Shown here: one piece after another, positions 18,239 to 28,525 of the stretch
Position numbering within the stretch: position 1 is the first letter of the stretch
Layout of the letters: each line of letters begins with the position of its first letter
Assembly (NCBI GenBank): GCA_002050365.1
Contig: MWYZ01000048.1
Coordinates: 1 to 64,000, forward strand
Direction of reading: 5' to 3'
From: Acidobacteria bacterium 28-1
Lineage (GTDB): Bacteria > Acidobacteriota > Blastocatellia > Pyrinomonadales > Pyrinomonadaceae
DNA length: 64,000 nucleotides
The notes under the pieces: generated by a model
Database searches by the model: none
Told to the model about the DNA's origin: nothing
Seen by the model: the letters and a program-made list of their open reading frames with translations, nothing else
Position numbers and translations under genes: made by a program

Positions 18239-19624
18239 ACTTTTTCCAAAACGACTTTCACGCCGTTCCGTGGACGAAGCGTAACCGACGTTTCTGCTTC
18301 GACCTCGTGCTTTTCGTCGAGCGACACGCAAAATTTTTGCAAAACCATTGCGATTATTATTTGTGCTTCCATCTGAGCGAAATGATTGCCAATGCACTGC
18401 CGCGCTCCGCCGCCAAACGGAAAATAGGCAAATTTCGGACGATTGATTGAATTTTCAGCCGAAAATCTTTCCGGCGAAAATTCTTCCGGCGCGTCCCAAA
18501 ATTCCGCGTGGCGATGCGTGATAAATGGAAACAGCAAAACTTCGGATTTCGGCGGAACGTAAAATCCGCCTATTTCGTCCCGCTTGATTGCCACGCGCGA
18601 AAATGCCCAAATCGGCGGATAAAGTCGCATCGCTTCTTGAAACACCATCCGCGTATATTCAAGACCAGACAAATCCGCAAAAGTCGGCGCACGTTTGCCC
18701 AAAACCGATTCAATTTCCTTTCGCAGTTTCGTTTCCACCGACGGATTTCTCCCCAACAGATACCACGTCCAGCCAAGCGCCTGCGTCGTCGTTTCATAAC
18801 CCGCGCCGATGAGCGTCATCACTTCATCGCAACTGCCGGTCATTCATCGTCGCGCCGGTTTCAGCGTCTTGCGCCATCATCAGCATCGCCAGCAAATCGT
18901 CAAATTTTTCGGGCGATTTTCGTCTCTCCGCAATCAATTGATAAATGATTTGGTCGACCGATTGAATCGCCCGCCGAAAACGCAAATTAAGCGGAGTCGG
19001 TAGGGCGTCAGGAATTTTAACCAGCGCCATAAGTCGGCGCACGGTAAATTTGCGGACGACTTCAAACGCATCGCCGAACACATTAGTCGCCAAACCCAAA
19101 TCGGTGTTGAGCAGAGCCTTGCCGACAATGCCGAGCGTCAACCGCATCATTTCCGGCATAACGTCAAAAGCCGTTTTTGCTTCCGCAAAATTTTCCCAAC
19201 TTTCAAGCATTTCCGTCGTCGAAGCGGTCATCGTTTCGGCGAATGTCTGGATGCGCTGCTGGTGAAAAACCGGTTGCGCCAAACGGCGTTGCCTGAGCCA
19301 ATGCTCGCCTTCGCTGACAAACAAACCGTTGCCCGTCGAACTTTTGAGAATTTGATAGTTTTTGCTTTTCGGATAATTGCGGCTGTTCGTCTGCAAAACG
19401 TATTCGACATCGCGCGGATTCGTCAAAATATACGCCGTCCATAATCCGCGCAAACAAACGACATCGCCAAATTGTTCGGTTAAATTTGAAAATGTCGCCA
19501 GCGTGTGTTTTTTGAAACTCGGCACAAGGCGAAAAAAATCCAGTCCGCGCAAACCGGGCGCGAAAATTAAATTTTCTGGTTTTGAAGGCAATACCGTTTT
19601 ACTCATATTCAATACCGTATTCAA
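18235..19624 (-). pseudogene. cytochrome P450, split by frameshift near 18835-18845
   Basis: 19624-18824 encodes the N-terminal half; 18843-18235 encodes IGAGYETTTQALGW, ExxR and FGGGARQCIGNHFA heme motif. Confidence 0.85.
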
Positions 19625-19751
19625 CTTTTTTCTTACTGATAATTTCGCAATAATGTCGCTTGATATGAAAGATATGACAAATTCGGAAAATTGTAAATTT
19701 TTTGGTTACGGTGAAAAAAATGTTGGCTTAACAATAAAAGTTTGATTACTA

Positions 19752-19875
19752 AGTAGTCGTTCACAATTATGATTACCTATATCAATTCGAGCTTCTAGTC
19801 ATAAACAACATAAGTCTGGTTGCTCGAACATTTAACTAATCACAAGATAGTTAAGTCTAATTGTGAACCACTACT
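19752..19875. mobile_element. MITE-like element flanked by TA
   Basis: Terminal inverted repeats AGTAGTCGTTCACAATTA / TAATTGTGAACCACTACT; TA at 19750-19751 and 19876-19877. Confidence 0.65.
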
Positions 19876-20356
19876 TAAATACATTTCCATATAACCATCG
19901 TTTGAGTATTAGCTATTCAAAATAAGAAAATTTATCACTATTGAATGTATTTCATACACAATTCATACAAATTTCAAAAGCTGAATAAGTAATTTCGGTA
20001 ATATATAGCTGTGCTTCTTATTTTGCGGCTTGGCATAAAAATTGCTTTTAAGTTCGTTACTGAGAATGATGTGTACTAATTTCGTTCTCTCAAGTTTCTT
20101 TCATTTCATTTTCAATAGCAGATATAGGGTATATAAGCTACTTTCTTTATGAAAATAGCTTTTTTTATTGACTGTTTTTTCATTTGATTCAGAAATTTGA
20201 GACCTTTATTTAGCTTTTGGATGGAAATTGGATGTTTTCGTAGAATATCAATTTAATACAAACATTTTTGATTAATAAGAATTTAAGCTTGACAGACAGC
20301 TCCACGACAATTATTGAATAACCCTTGCTGAAAAGTAACGGCTTTTCAAATGTAAA

Positions 20357-20837
20357 TTATCGGACTTGCAAAATTTCCTGCAAACAAGTCGTATAACAAT
20401 TTAATTTTCGCCCGGCTTTCATCTTCCAAGTTTTTTCCGCTTTCGAAAAACCGAAGCTGACAATTTCTTTGCGGAATTTCCTTGATAATTTATCAATCGC
20501 CTGACATAGACGCTTTTGTTTTCGTATCACAGTTCGTTATAAAACCGAACGGTCTACGCCGTTTCCGGTTGCAACCCGCCGACATATCCTCATAAAGCGT
20601 GTAGTTTGACGAAAAAACTGCTACCCGTTCACGCTTGATTAAATCTTCGATTTGAAAAAACGGAACCCCCATCGTGATGCCCAAACGCTTGGCTTCTTCG
20701 CTTCGGGCAACTACGCAGCCATCATTGTTCGACAGTACGACAACCGGACGCGCTCTTAATTCCGGCGCGAAAACGCGCTTGCACGAAACATAGAAATTGT
20801 TGCAATCAAGTAAAGCAACGGGCATTTTATTATCCAA
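20357..20837 (-). pseudogene. umuC: umuC-like Y-family polymerase with internal deletion
   Basis: N-terminus [46 protein letters not shown]...YTLYEDMS, then out-of-frame C-terminal tail [48 protein letters not shown]. Confidence 0.78.
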
Positions 20838-20843
20838 TATAAG

Positions 20844-21281
20844 TTATCTTATAGAACGGTGTTCAACCATCAAACATAAATCCTGTACAACCTTGATACC
20901 ATTTTCAGCTAACTGTCGGGCGACTTCATCGTGGCGAATGCCCGATTGCAGCCAAACGGCTTTCGGCTTTTTCGCCAGAATATCTTCCAGATGTTTCGGA
21001 ACATCCGGTGAGCGTCGGAAAACATTCACGAGGTCAATCTCGCCGGGAACGTCAACTAAATTCCGATAAACCTTTTTGCCTAAAATCTCCGTCGCTTCCG
21101 GGTAATAAACGGGAACAGGAACGATTTCAAATCCTGCGCTGCTCATATATTGCGGAACATAAAACGCGGGCTGAAACGATTGCGCTTCGGTTTTAATGCC
21201 GAGAACCGCGATGCGTTTCGTGTCTGCCAATAGCTGTTTGATTTCTGCGTCGCTGTTAAGAATGTTTTTTTGCCAATCCAT
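20844..21281 (-). CDS. CoA-binding domain protein
   Basis: KRIAVLGIKTEA...VYRNLVDVPGEIDLVNVFRRSPDVPKHLEDILAKKPKAVWLQSGI. Confidence 0.85.
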   Translation of the reverse strand: MDWQKNILNSDAEIKQLLADTKRIAVLGIKTEAQSFQPAFYVPQYMSSAGFEIVPVPVYYPEATEILGKKVYRNLVDVPGEIDLVNVFRRSPDVPKHLEDILAKKPKAVWLQSGIRHDEVARQLAENGIKVVQDLCLMVEHRSIR

Positions 21282-21362
21282 AAATTTTAATTAGTGAACA
21301 ACTAGAAGTGAAATGTGAATAACTAAAAATGTTAATGATTGAGTATATTTGTTCGCTATTCA

Positions 21363-21728
21363 CTATTCCCTTGTATACCAAAACGCCCACGCAATCAACA
21401 CCAATTGTAACGGCAGACGCAGATATAATGCTGACGAACTGAACTCGGGAAAAAGTTCTGCGTTCAACGCCATATACAAATTTGCGGGAAAAACCGCTAT
21501 GAGCAAAACAATCAAACTCCACGCCGCTAATTTCGTAAATTTCCCTATCAAAAGCAATGCACCCAAAGCAATCTCAAAAACTCCGCTTAAATAAATCAAA
21601 AAAAGCGGCGCGGGCAAAACAGGCGGCATCATTTTTAGATAAAATGTCGGATTGAAAAAGTGGTTCATTCCCGCCAAAACGAAAGCGGTTGCCAAAAGCC
21701 ATTTGAGAATTATTTTGACGCGTCGCAT
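21363..21728 (-). CDS. DoxX/MauE-family membrane protein
   Basis: FVLAGMNHFFNPTFYLKMMPP..LPAPLFLIYLSGVFEIALGALLLI. Confidence 0.82.
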   Translation of the reverse strand: MRRVKIILKWLLATAFVLAGMNHFFNPTFYLKMMPPVLPAPLFLIYLSGVFEIALGALLLIGKFTKLAAWSLIVLLIAVFPANLYMALNAELFPEFSSSALYLRLPLQLVLIAWAFWYTRE

Positions 21729-21791
21729 TGGAGATTATTTTATTCCGAATTTTTGGTATAATTTAACAATATCTTATCAATAATATCACTT

Positions 21792-22934
21792 ATGAATTTT
21801 GAATTAACCGAAGAACAACAGCAAATAAAATCGAGCGTCCGCGAATTTGCCGAAAGCGAAATTTTGCCGAACGTGATGGAATGGGACGAAACGCAGCATT
21901 TTCCCGTCGAACTGCGCCCGAAACTTGCCGAACTCGGATTGCTCGGCGTGATTTTCCCGGAAGAATACGGCGGCGCAGGATTGGGTTACGTCGAATACGC
22001 GACGATTATCGAAGAAATCGCGCGGGTTGACGGCTCGGTCGGCTTGTCGGTCGCCGCGCATAATTCGCTTTGCTCAAATCATATTTATCAATTCGGAAGT
22101 GAAGAACAAAAACAAAAATACCTCGTGCCATTAGCGCAGGGCGAATCGTTCGGCGCGTGGGGCTTAACCGAAGCCGGCGCGGGTTCCGACAGCGCGGGAA
22201 CGCGGACAAACGCGATTCGCTCGAACGGCGGCTGGCTTGTGAACGGCTCGAAAAATTTCATCACGCACGCGATTATTTGTAACACGCTCGTCGCTGTCGC
22301 CGTTACTGACCGCGAAAAAGGTAACCGCGGAATCTCGGCGTTCGTCTTTGACAAATCAATGGAAGGCTTCCGCTCAGACAAAAAAGAAAACAAGCTCGGA
22401 ATGCGGGCTTCGGAAACCGCGTCGGTCGTGTTTGAAGATTGCTATGTGCCGGAAGAAAATCTTTTGGGCAACGAAGGCGAAGGCTTTCTTCAGTGTATGC
22501 AAATCCTCGACGGTGGCAGAATTTCAATCGCGGCGTTGTCGGTTGGCATCGCACAAGGAGCGTTTGAAGCGGCGGTCAGATATTCAAAAGAGCGTCAACA
22601 ATTCGGGCAGCCGATTTCAGAATTTCAAGCGATTCAATTCAAATTAGCTGATATGGCGACGCAGATTGAAGCGGCTCGGCTGCTGACGATGCAGGCGGCT
22701 TTGATGAAAGACGCGGGTAAAAAATTAACCAAACAATCGGCGATGGCGAAACTTTACGCGTCGGAAGTCGCCGTTCGAGTCGCGGAAGAATCAATCCAGA
22801 TTCACGGTGGTTACGGTTACACAAAAGATTACCCGGCGGAAAAATATTGGCGCGACGCGAAACTCTGCACCATCGGCGAAGGCACAAGCGAAATTCAAAG
22901 AATAGTAATTGCGAAACAATTATTGAAGGCGTAG
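21792..22934 (+). CDS. acyl-CoA dehydrogenase
   Basis: [57 protein letters not shown]. Confidence 0.96.
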   Translation: MNFELTEEQQQIKSSVREFAESEILPNVMEWDETQHFPVELRPKLAELGLLGVIFPEEYGGAGLGYVEYATIIEEIARVDGSVGLSVAAHNSLCSNHIYQFGSEEQKQKYLVPLAQGESFGAWGLTEAGAGSDSAGTRTNAIRSNGGWLVNGSKNFITHAIICNTLVAVAVTDREKGNRGISAFVFDKSMEGFRSDKKENKLGMRASETASVVFEDCYVPEENLLGNEGEGFLQCMQILDGGRISIAALSVGIAQGAFEAAVRYSKERQQFGQPISEFQAIQFKLADMATQIEAARLLTMQAALMKDAGKKLTKQSAMAKLYASEVAVRVAEESIQIHGGYGYTKDYPAEKYWRDAKLCTIGEGTSEIQRIVIAKQLLKA

Positions 22935-23098
22935 GCATTTAGGAATTCAAAATTCAGCATTTAAGATTGAAGATCGGTAACGGCAAGCATTAAGGTTAAA
23001 TTAAAAATTTTGCCATCATCACTTTCTATATATGTAGGAACAAAAATAGACATTGCTGGTCGTTAGAATATTGCTTTCTTTACTACAAGCCAATAATG

Positions 23099-23806
23099 TC
23101 AAGGTTGAGACTGTTTACTTACAAATTCACCTAAATGTAAATCACTAGGATATTTGAATATTGGTTCGATTTTAAAATCCAGTGTAGGGCGATTTGTTCC
23201 TGTGAGTTCTAAATATCCTCCTTCTTTGTCTCCATGAATTCCAATACCGCGACCATTAGAATCATAAATTTTAGCTTGTAGCTGGACTCGATTTTCGATT
23301 AAACGCACTTGAAAAATTATATCTCCAGCATTGTCTTTTACCTCAAGGGCATTTTGCGAATAATTTCTGTCCCACAAATCATTATGTTTTATTTTCCATT
23401 CATTTTCGATTAATTCAGCCACTAATTTCCCACTTTTATTCTTGATAGCTATGGATACTTTGATGCCTTTAGTATCTGTTGATAATTTCAGCGCATTATC
23501 ATTTGCGAACTTTATCACTTCACCTGCTTGGGCAAAAGCCAAAATTGTACCTGAAGAACCAAATTCTAATAGCGACTCTGAAGAAGAATTTAATTGAGGA
23601 GGGAATATGATATTTTGCTCAGGTTTTAATACGCCTGTGCTAGCCTCTCTAGCAACTTTCTCTTTTTCTTTTGCTTCGGTAATAGCTTCCTTTTCTTTTT
23701 GAACCTGTTGACCAAAATAGTTATATCCAGCACCGCAAAGGAGGGCAATGAGTCCTGTAAAAAGACCAAACCATAGGCATATTGATTGAAGTGTTTCAGA
23801 ACTCAT
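23099..23806 (-). CDS. hypothetical protein with one N-terminal TM helix
   Basis: 235 aa; N-terminal hydrophobic segment SICLWFGLFTGLIALLCGAGYNYFG. Confidence 0.65.
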   Translation of the reverse strand: MSSETLQSICLWFGLFTGLIALLCGAGYNYFGQQVQKEKEAITEAKEKEKVAREASTGVLKPEQNIIFPPQLNSSSESLLEFGSSGTILAFAQAGEVIKFANDNALKLSTDTKGIKVSIAIKNKSGKLVAELIENEWKIKHNDLWDRNYSQNALEVKDNAGDIIFQVRLIENRVQLQAKIYDSNGRGIGIHGDKEGGYLELTGTNRPTLDFKIEPIFKYPSDLHLGEFVSKQSQP

Positions 23807-23847
23807 CGTTTTTCTCTTAATTTTATTTAACTAGAGCGGTTGCGGAA

Positions 23848-24444
23848 TCAATATACGGGACAGTGGCAACTTTCAAACCAGCCTTGCGCGTCTTTTTCCG
23901 TCACCAGGAGCAACGCTTCTTTGAGTGCTTTCTCCAACGCTTCACGAGTTCGCGCTTTCGCGGCTCTTAAATGTGTTTTGATCTTCGACCAGCATTTTTC
24001 TATCGGATTCAAATCCGGCGAATACGGCGGCAGGTAAATTACCTTTGCCCCGCGCCTCTCAATCGTTTCAAGAATGCCTTTGACTTTATGCGCTCCGAGA
24101 TTGTCCATTATCACGACATCGCCTTCGGAAAGCGTCGGAGCCAAAACCTGTTTAACGTATTCAAGAAAAACCGCCCCGTCCACCGCTCCACCGACCGTCA
24201 TCGGAGCAGTCAGTCCATCGGCGGACAAGCACGCCAGCATTGTGATATTTTCACCGTAATTTTGCGGCACACTGTCATACACGCGCTCACCTCGCGCCGC
24301 TCGTCCGTAAGCCCTTGTCATCGCTATATTGCTGCCTGCTTCGTCCAAAAACTTCAGCCGTCCAACGATTGCCGTCAACTCCGACCAATACTCGGCTCGT
24401 CTGGCTTGCACTCTTTCCAGGTCGCGCTCGGCGGCGTAGATCAT
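23848..24444 (-). CDS. IS630 transposase, DDE catalytic part
   Basis: FLDEAG..., VIMDNLGAHKV, YLPPYSPDLNPIEKCWSKIK. Confidence 0.92.
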   Translation of the reverse strand: MIYAAERDLERVQARRAEYWSELTAIVGRLKFLDEAGSNIAMTRAYGRAARGERVYDSVPQNYGENITMLACLSADGLTAPMTVGGAVDGAVFLEYVKQVLAPTLSEGDVVIMDNLGAHKVKGILETIERRGAKVIYLPPYSPDLNPIEKCWSKIKTHLRAAKARTREALEKALKEALLLVTEKDAQGWFESCHCPVY

Positions 24445-24794
24445 CTTTTTTTTCGCGGCAGATGCAGACGACGCAGTTCTTCGCTCAAAGTCGAAACCGA
24501 TACCGGCGGCTGATTCTTCTCGACCGCTACTTTGGCACTTAACTCTGCCAATGTAATATCGGGCTGGGCGGCAACTTCCGCGCGAATCAAATCTTCATCA
24601 TTTACCAACAATCGCCTTCTCCCGCCAGCGTGCGGCAACGCCTCATAACTGCCCATCATCCGAAAACGATGCCACAGTTTCTCCAGCGTGGAAAGCGAAA
24701 CCGCGAACCTTTCCGCAATTTCCGGCTGCGCTTCTTCGTTTTCCTGAATCGCCTCAACAATCCGTCGTCGCAAATCGTTTGAAATTGGTCGCAT
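24441..24794 (-). CDS. IS630 transposase, N-terminal HTH part
   Basis: MRPISNDLRRRIVEAIQENEEAQPEIAERFAVSLSTLEKLWHRFR; ends at an A8 slippery stretch before the downstream ORF. Confidence 0.9.
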   Translation of the reverse strand: MRPISNDLRRRIVEAIQENEEAQPEIAERFAVSLSTLEKLWHRFRMMGSYEALPHAGGRRRLLVNDEDLIRAEVAAQPDITLAELSAKVAVEKNQPPVSVSTLSEELRRLHLPRKKR

Positions 24795-24923
24795 CTTTCA
24801 AATATCTGATATTTATGCCGTATATGCAACCCGCAATCGCTCTAGGCTATTTATAAAAGTTATTACAATACTTATTGTGTATAACGTAACATAAAAGGTC
24901 TTTAAAGATAAGTAATTTTATAG

Positions 24924-26234
24924 CTAATCCTGAATCTTAAACCTTGAATCTTGAACCTTAAATTTTGAGTCTTCACTTTGCCTAATAAACCACAAAACGC
25001 CCGCGCTTGCCGATAAAATTCCCGAAATCACCGTTAGCATTTGCGGGGAAATATAATACACCGCTTCGCTAGCAAAAAAGCTCGAAAGTCCGAAAATCGT
25101 CATCTCCGCACCTCTGTCCAAAGTTGAAATGCGCCCGCGAATGTAATCGGGCAAACTTCTCTGAAACATCGTTTCCTGAACGGCGTATTCCACGCCGACA
25201 ATCGCCCGCGAAACGAATATGAAAATCATAAAAAGCCACAAGCTCGGCATATAACCGGCGATTGCAAATAAAATCCCGTGAACAATCAGCGTCCAGCCGA
25301 TAAACGAATTGTGGCTCGCGCGCCGGTCGAGAACGGTGGAAGTGCGGTAAGCAATCATCATTCCGAGAAAAAGTCCGAAGCCGCTCGCCGTCCAAAGCAG
25401 CCCGACTGCCAAATCGGGATTCCAATTCTCTTTCGCGGCAAAGAAAACGCCGCCTATTCGCTCGAATACAACATTAATTGCTCCGCCGCCGGTCGCCCAA
25501 ATAATGTTCATTATCAAAATCGTCAACGCAAAATGATTCTCGACCGTGTATTTGAAACCTTCTTTTAATTCAGTCAAGAAAGACGCTCTTTGCGTTTCTC
25601 CTGATTCGTAATTCGTAATTCGTAATTCGTAATTGTCTTTTTCCCTTGTCGCTTCTTCGGGAATCAGCCAAACCGAAAAAGCCGAGACTGCAAACGAAAC
25701 CGCGTTAATGATAAACGCCGCTTTATAACCGAAAAACGCAGCCGCAAAACCGCCGAGTGCCGAGCCGAGTGCCATCAGCAAAAAGCGCGACGAAAACATC
25801 AAAGCCGTTCCCGCAAGGAGTCCTTCTTTGCCGGTCAGATTCGGTGTCGTAGCGTTTTTCGCGCCTTCAAAAAACGCGCCGAATATCGAAAGCAAAACGG
25901 TTGCAAAATAGGCAATCCAAAGATTTTCCGCGGTGGTCACAAGAAGAAACATCAGCGCGAAAACGACTCGCACCAAATCCGACCAAATCATCACTTGCCG
26001 CCGCGAAAAGCGGTCAACGAAAGTTCCGGCAATCGGCGAAAAAACGGCGAACGGCAAAAGCCGGCAAGCGAATAAAATGCCCGCCGCCATCGGCGAAGCG
26101 TCCGAAACAACGCGCACTAGTCCCAAGCCCGCGATAAAGTTAAACCAATTGCCGAGTTCCGAAACTATCTGTCCCCAAAGCAGATTACGGAAATTTCGGT
26201 TGCCGCGTAATAATTGCAAGTAAGTTAAATTCAT
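24924..26234 (-). CDS. MFS transporter (enterobactin-exporter/DUF894-like)
   Basis: 12-TM MFS pattern; FNFIAGLGLVRVV, FAVFSPIAGTFVDRFSRRQVMIWSD. Confidence 0.85.
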   Translation of the reverse strand: MNLTYLQLLRGNRNFRNLLWGQIVSELGNWFNFIAGLGLVRVVSDASPMAAGILFACRLLPFAVFSPIAGTFVDRFSRRQVMIWSDLVRVVFALMFLLVTTAENLWIAYFATVLLSIFGAFFEGAKNATTPNLTGKEGLLAGTALMFSSRFLLMALGSALGGFAAAFFGYKAAFIINAVSFAVSAFSVWLIPEEATREKDNYELRITNYESGETQRASFLTELKEGFKYTVENHFALTILIMNIIWATGGGAINVVFERIGGVFFAAKENWNPDLAVGLLWTASGFGLFLGMMIAYRTSTVLDRRASHNSFIGWTLIVHGILFAIAGYMPSLWLFMIFIFVSRAIVGVEYAVQETMFQRSLPDYIRGRISTLDRGAEMTIFGLSSFFASEAVYYISPQMLTVISGILSASAGVLWFIRQSEDSKFKVQDSRFKIQD

Positions 26235-26339
26235 AAAAACGGATAATGGATAATGGATAATGGATAATTACATGAAGTAGAAAACAGAAGAATCAGGAAT
26301 TGTTTTTATTTTCAGTTTTCCATTATCCATTTTCCATTA

Positions 26340-26376
26340 AAAAAGCCGTCAGGCTAAAATCCCGACGGCTTTTTCC
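26340..26376 (-). terminator. Rho-independent terminator
   Basis: AAAAAGCCGTCaggctaaaatccCGACGGCTTTTT, immediately 3' of the enoyl-CoA hydratase. Confidence 0.85.
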
Positions 26377-26396
26377 TTTCGATATAAAATAAATTT

Positions 26397-27200
26397 TCAA
26401 GTTCCCGTAAAATTCGGTTGACGTTTTTCAAAAAATGCCTGCACGCCTTCTTTAAAATCATTTGATTTGCCCGATTCGATTTGTAATCTTTGTTCGAGAG
26501 CGAGCTGCTGCGGCAAATCGTTTGAAAATGTTGCGTTAAGCATTTGTTTGATTCTGCCGATTGCGGCGGTCGGCGCAAGCGCGAGTTTTTTCGCCGTCTG
26601 CAAAGTTTCTTCCATCAAATTTTCGGCTGAAACGATGCGGTTTATCATACCGATTCGCTCGGCGCGTGTGGCGTCAATCGTGCCGCCGGTCATAAAAAGT
26701 TCCGCCGCGAGTTTTTCGCCGACGGCTCTCGGCAAAAAGAAACTTCCGCCGCAATCAGGCGATAAACCGATACGCACAAACGCCTCGTTAAAACTCGCAT
26801 TCTCCGACGCGAAAACAATATCGCAAGCAAGCGCGAGGTTCGTTCCCGCGCCCGCGCAAACCCCTTGCACGGCGGCGACAAACGGAATCGGCACGTCCCG
26901 AATCAGCAAAATTAAATCGTGCAAAGCCTTGAGCGGTTCTTCCAAGGACGCTTCTGTTCTGTCTTCTTTTTTTCCGTTTTCCTGCATCTCACGCAAATCA
27001 CCGCCCGAACAAAACGCGCGACCTTCGCCCGTTAAAACTACGGCTCGCACCTTATCTTCAATCGCTTTCTCGACAGCCGAGCGCAAATCCTTGCTCAGTT
27101 GAAGCGAAAGCGCATTTAAGGCGGCGGGACGATTCATCGTAATAATCGCCACCGATTCGTTTAATTCATATTTGACGGTTTCAAAAGACATAGGATTCAA
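26397..27200 (-). CDS. enoyl-CoA hydratase/isomerase
   Basis: GEGRAFCSGGDLREM, VQGVCAGAGTNLALACDIVFASENASF. Confidence 0.93.
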   Translation of the reverse strand: MNPMSFETVKYELNESVAIITMNRPAALNALSLQLSKDLRSAVEKAIEDKVRAVVLTGEGRAFCSGGDLREMQENGKKEDRTEASLEEPLKALHDLILLIRDVPIPFVAAVQGVCAGAGTNLALACDIVFASENASFNEAFVRIGLSPDCGGSFFLPRAVGEKLAAELFMTGGTIDATRAERIGMINRIVSAENLMEETLQTAKKLALAPTAAIGRIKQMLNATFSNDLPQQLALEQRLQIESGKSNDFKEGVQAFFEKRQPNFTGT

Positions 27201-27283
27201 TATTCAAAATTCAGGATTCAAGATTTCAGGTTCAAGATTTCAGGTTCAAGATTGAAATTCTGAATCCTGAATCCTGAATTAAA

Positions 27284-27565
27284 TTAAGCGAATCTAACGC
27301 GAGACTTATTCGCCTGATAACATTCCTTGCACAAAACCGGGCGTCCGACTTTTGGTTGAAACGGCACGGTGTCGTGTTTGCCGCAATGGTCGCAGACGAT
27401 TTCAAAACGTGTCGGCGCGTTCTCGCCGGTCGCTGCTTTTTTCGAGCGACATTTCATACATCTCTGTGGCGGCATCATATTTCGTTCGTAGAAAATTTCC
27501 TGCTCTTTTTCCGTAAATGCAAACACTTCCTTGCACTGCACACAAGTCATTTCAACATCCGGCAT
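27284..27565 (-). CDS. zinc-ribbon domain protein
   Basis: TCVQC...PPQRCMKCRSKK..VCDHCGKH..VLCKECY. Confidence 0.75.
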   Translation of the reverse strand: MPDVEMTCVQCKEVFAFTEKEQEIFYERNMMPPQRCMKCRSKKAATGENAPTRFEIVCDHCGKHDTVPFQPKVGRPVLCKECYQANKSRVRFA

Positions 27566-27644
27566 CGCTTTTCCTCCTTTTCCTCTTTGCCGAAAAGTGT
27601 AACATAAAAGAATATCAACTTATATCAAATCTAACTTTTTAATT

Positions 27645-28439
27645 TCAACTCTCGTTGGTTTTTTCTCCAACAACGAGCGTCGCTTTGACCGTTACGCGAA
27701 AGCTGAGTTCTTGGCATTCGTCGTCAATGATTTTAGCGAGATTTTTGACGACTTTATTTCTCTCCGTCTGATTTAAAAAATCGAGCCAGACGGGAAACAA
27801 AAAATCGGCGAAGAGCGGCGCATTTATAAATTCTTCGCCTGTCGAATATTCAAAAAACTCGCTTTTCGTAATTGCTTCAACATTAATTAAATTCAAATTT
27901 TCGGCAATCTCTTCAACTTTTGAACTCGTCGGAATTTCAGTTAGCAAGCGTTCGACTTCCGCGCCGTGTTCCAGCAAATCTAAGTTCAAAAAGGTTTCCC
28001 AAAGGAACGAAAAGATGTCGCCGAAACTTCCCGCCGTCGGCAAACAAAACACGACTTGTCTTTCCGACGATTCGACGATTCGCGTCAAAAAATCTTTCAA
28101 ATCAGTGGGCTTGACTAAACTTGCGTCAGCCAAAACCGCATCAAATTTTCCTTTTGGAAAATCGGTTGAAAATTGAACATCGGCTTTTACCGCATCGGCT
28201 TTGGCTTGCGCGAGTTTCAAAAGTTCTTTTGTTTCGGACTGGGCGAAAAGCTCGACCTTCTCCTTTAATTTCTTACGCAAAGCGAGCGCGTGGCTGCCCG
28301 TTCCCGCGTTGACGTAGAGAACTTTTTCTTCTTTGGTAAATTTAAAATTGTCGTCGAAGAGATTTGTAAAACGCTCGGTCCAATCAGTTTCAATATAAAG
28401 GTCGCGCAAAAAGGCGAGTTCTTTTTGTGTTTTGCTCAT
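27645..28439 (-). CDS. SAM-dependent methyltransferase-like protein
   Basis: EKVLYVNAGTGSHALALRKKLKEKVELFAQSETKELLKLAQAKA. Confidence 0.6.
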   Translation of the reverse strand: MSKTQKELAFLRDLYIETDWTERFTNLFDDNFKFTKEEKVLYVNAGTGSHALALRKKLKEKVELFAQSETKELLKLAQAKADAVKADVQFSTDFPKGKFDAVLADASLVKPTDLKDFLTRIVESSERQVVFCLPTAGSFGDIFSFLWETFLNLDLLEHGAEVERLLTEIPTSSKVEEIAENLNLINVEAITKSEFFEYSTGEEFINAPLFADFLFPVWLDFLNQTERNKVVKNLAKIIDDECQELSFRVTVKATLVVGEKTNES

Positions 28440-28525
28440 TATAAATAATTTAGCGCAAAACAGCGGCGCGGCAAAGTTTGACAGATTACAGACGGCGACT
28501 CAGAACGTCCGGTTCGCAGAAACTT

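Larger units (their letters stand above)
23834..24842 (-). mobile_element. complete IS630-family insertion sequence
   Basis: About 28-bp terminal IRs (GAGCGGTTGCGGAATCAATATACGG / CCGTATATGCAACCCGCAATCGCTC), flanked by TA (23832-23833 and 24843-24844). Confidence 0.9.

Noticed and set aside
18820-18850. Programmed frameshift in the P450 gene
   Set aside because: No slippery sequence or downstream stimulator seen; a 2-bp deletion or sequencing error is simpler
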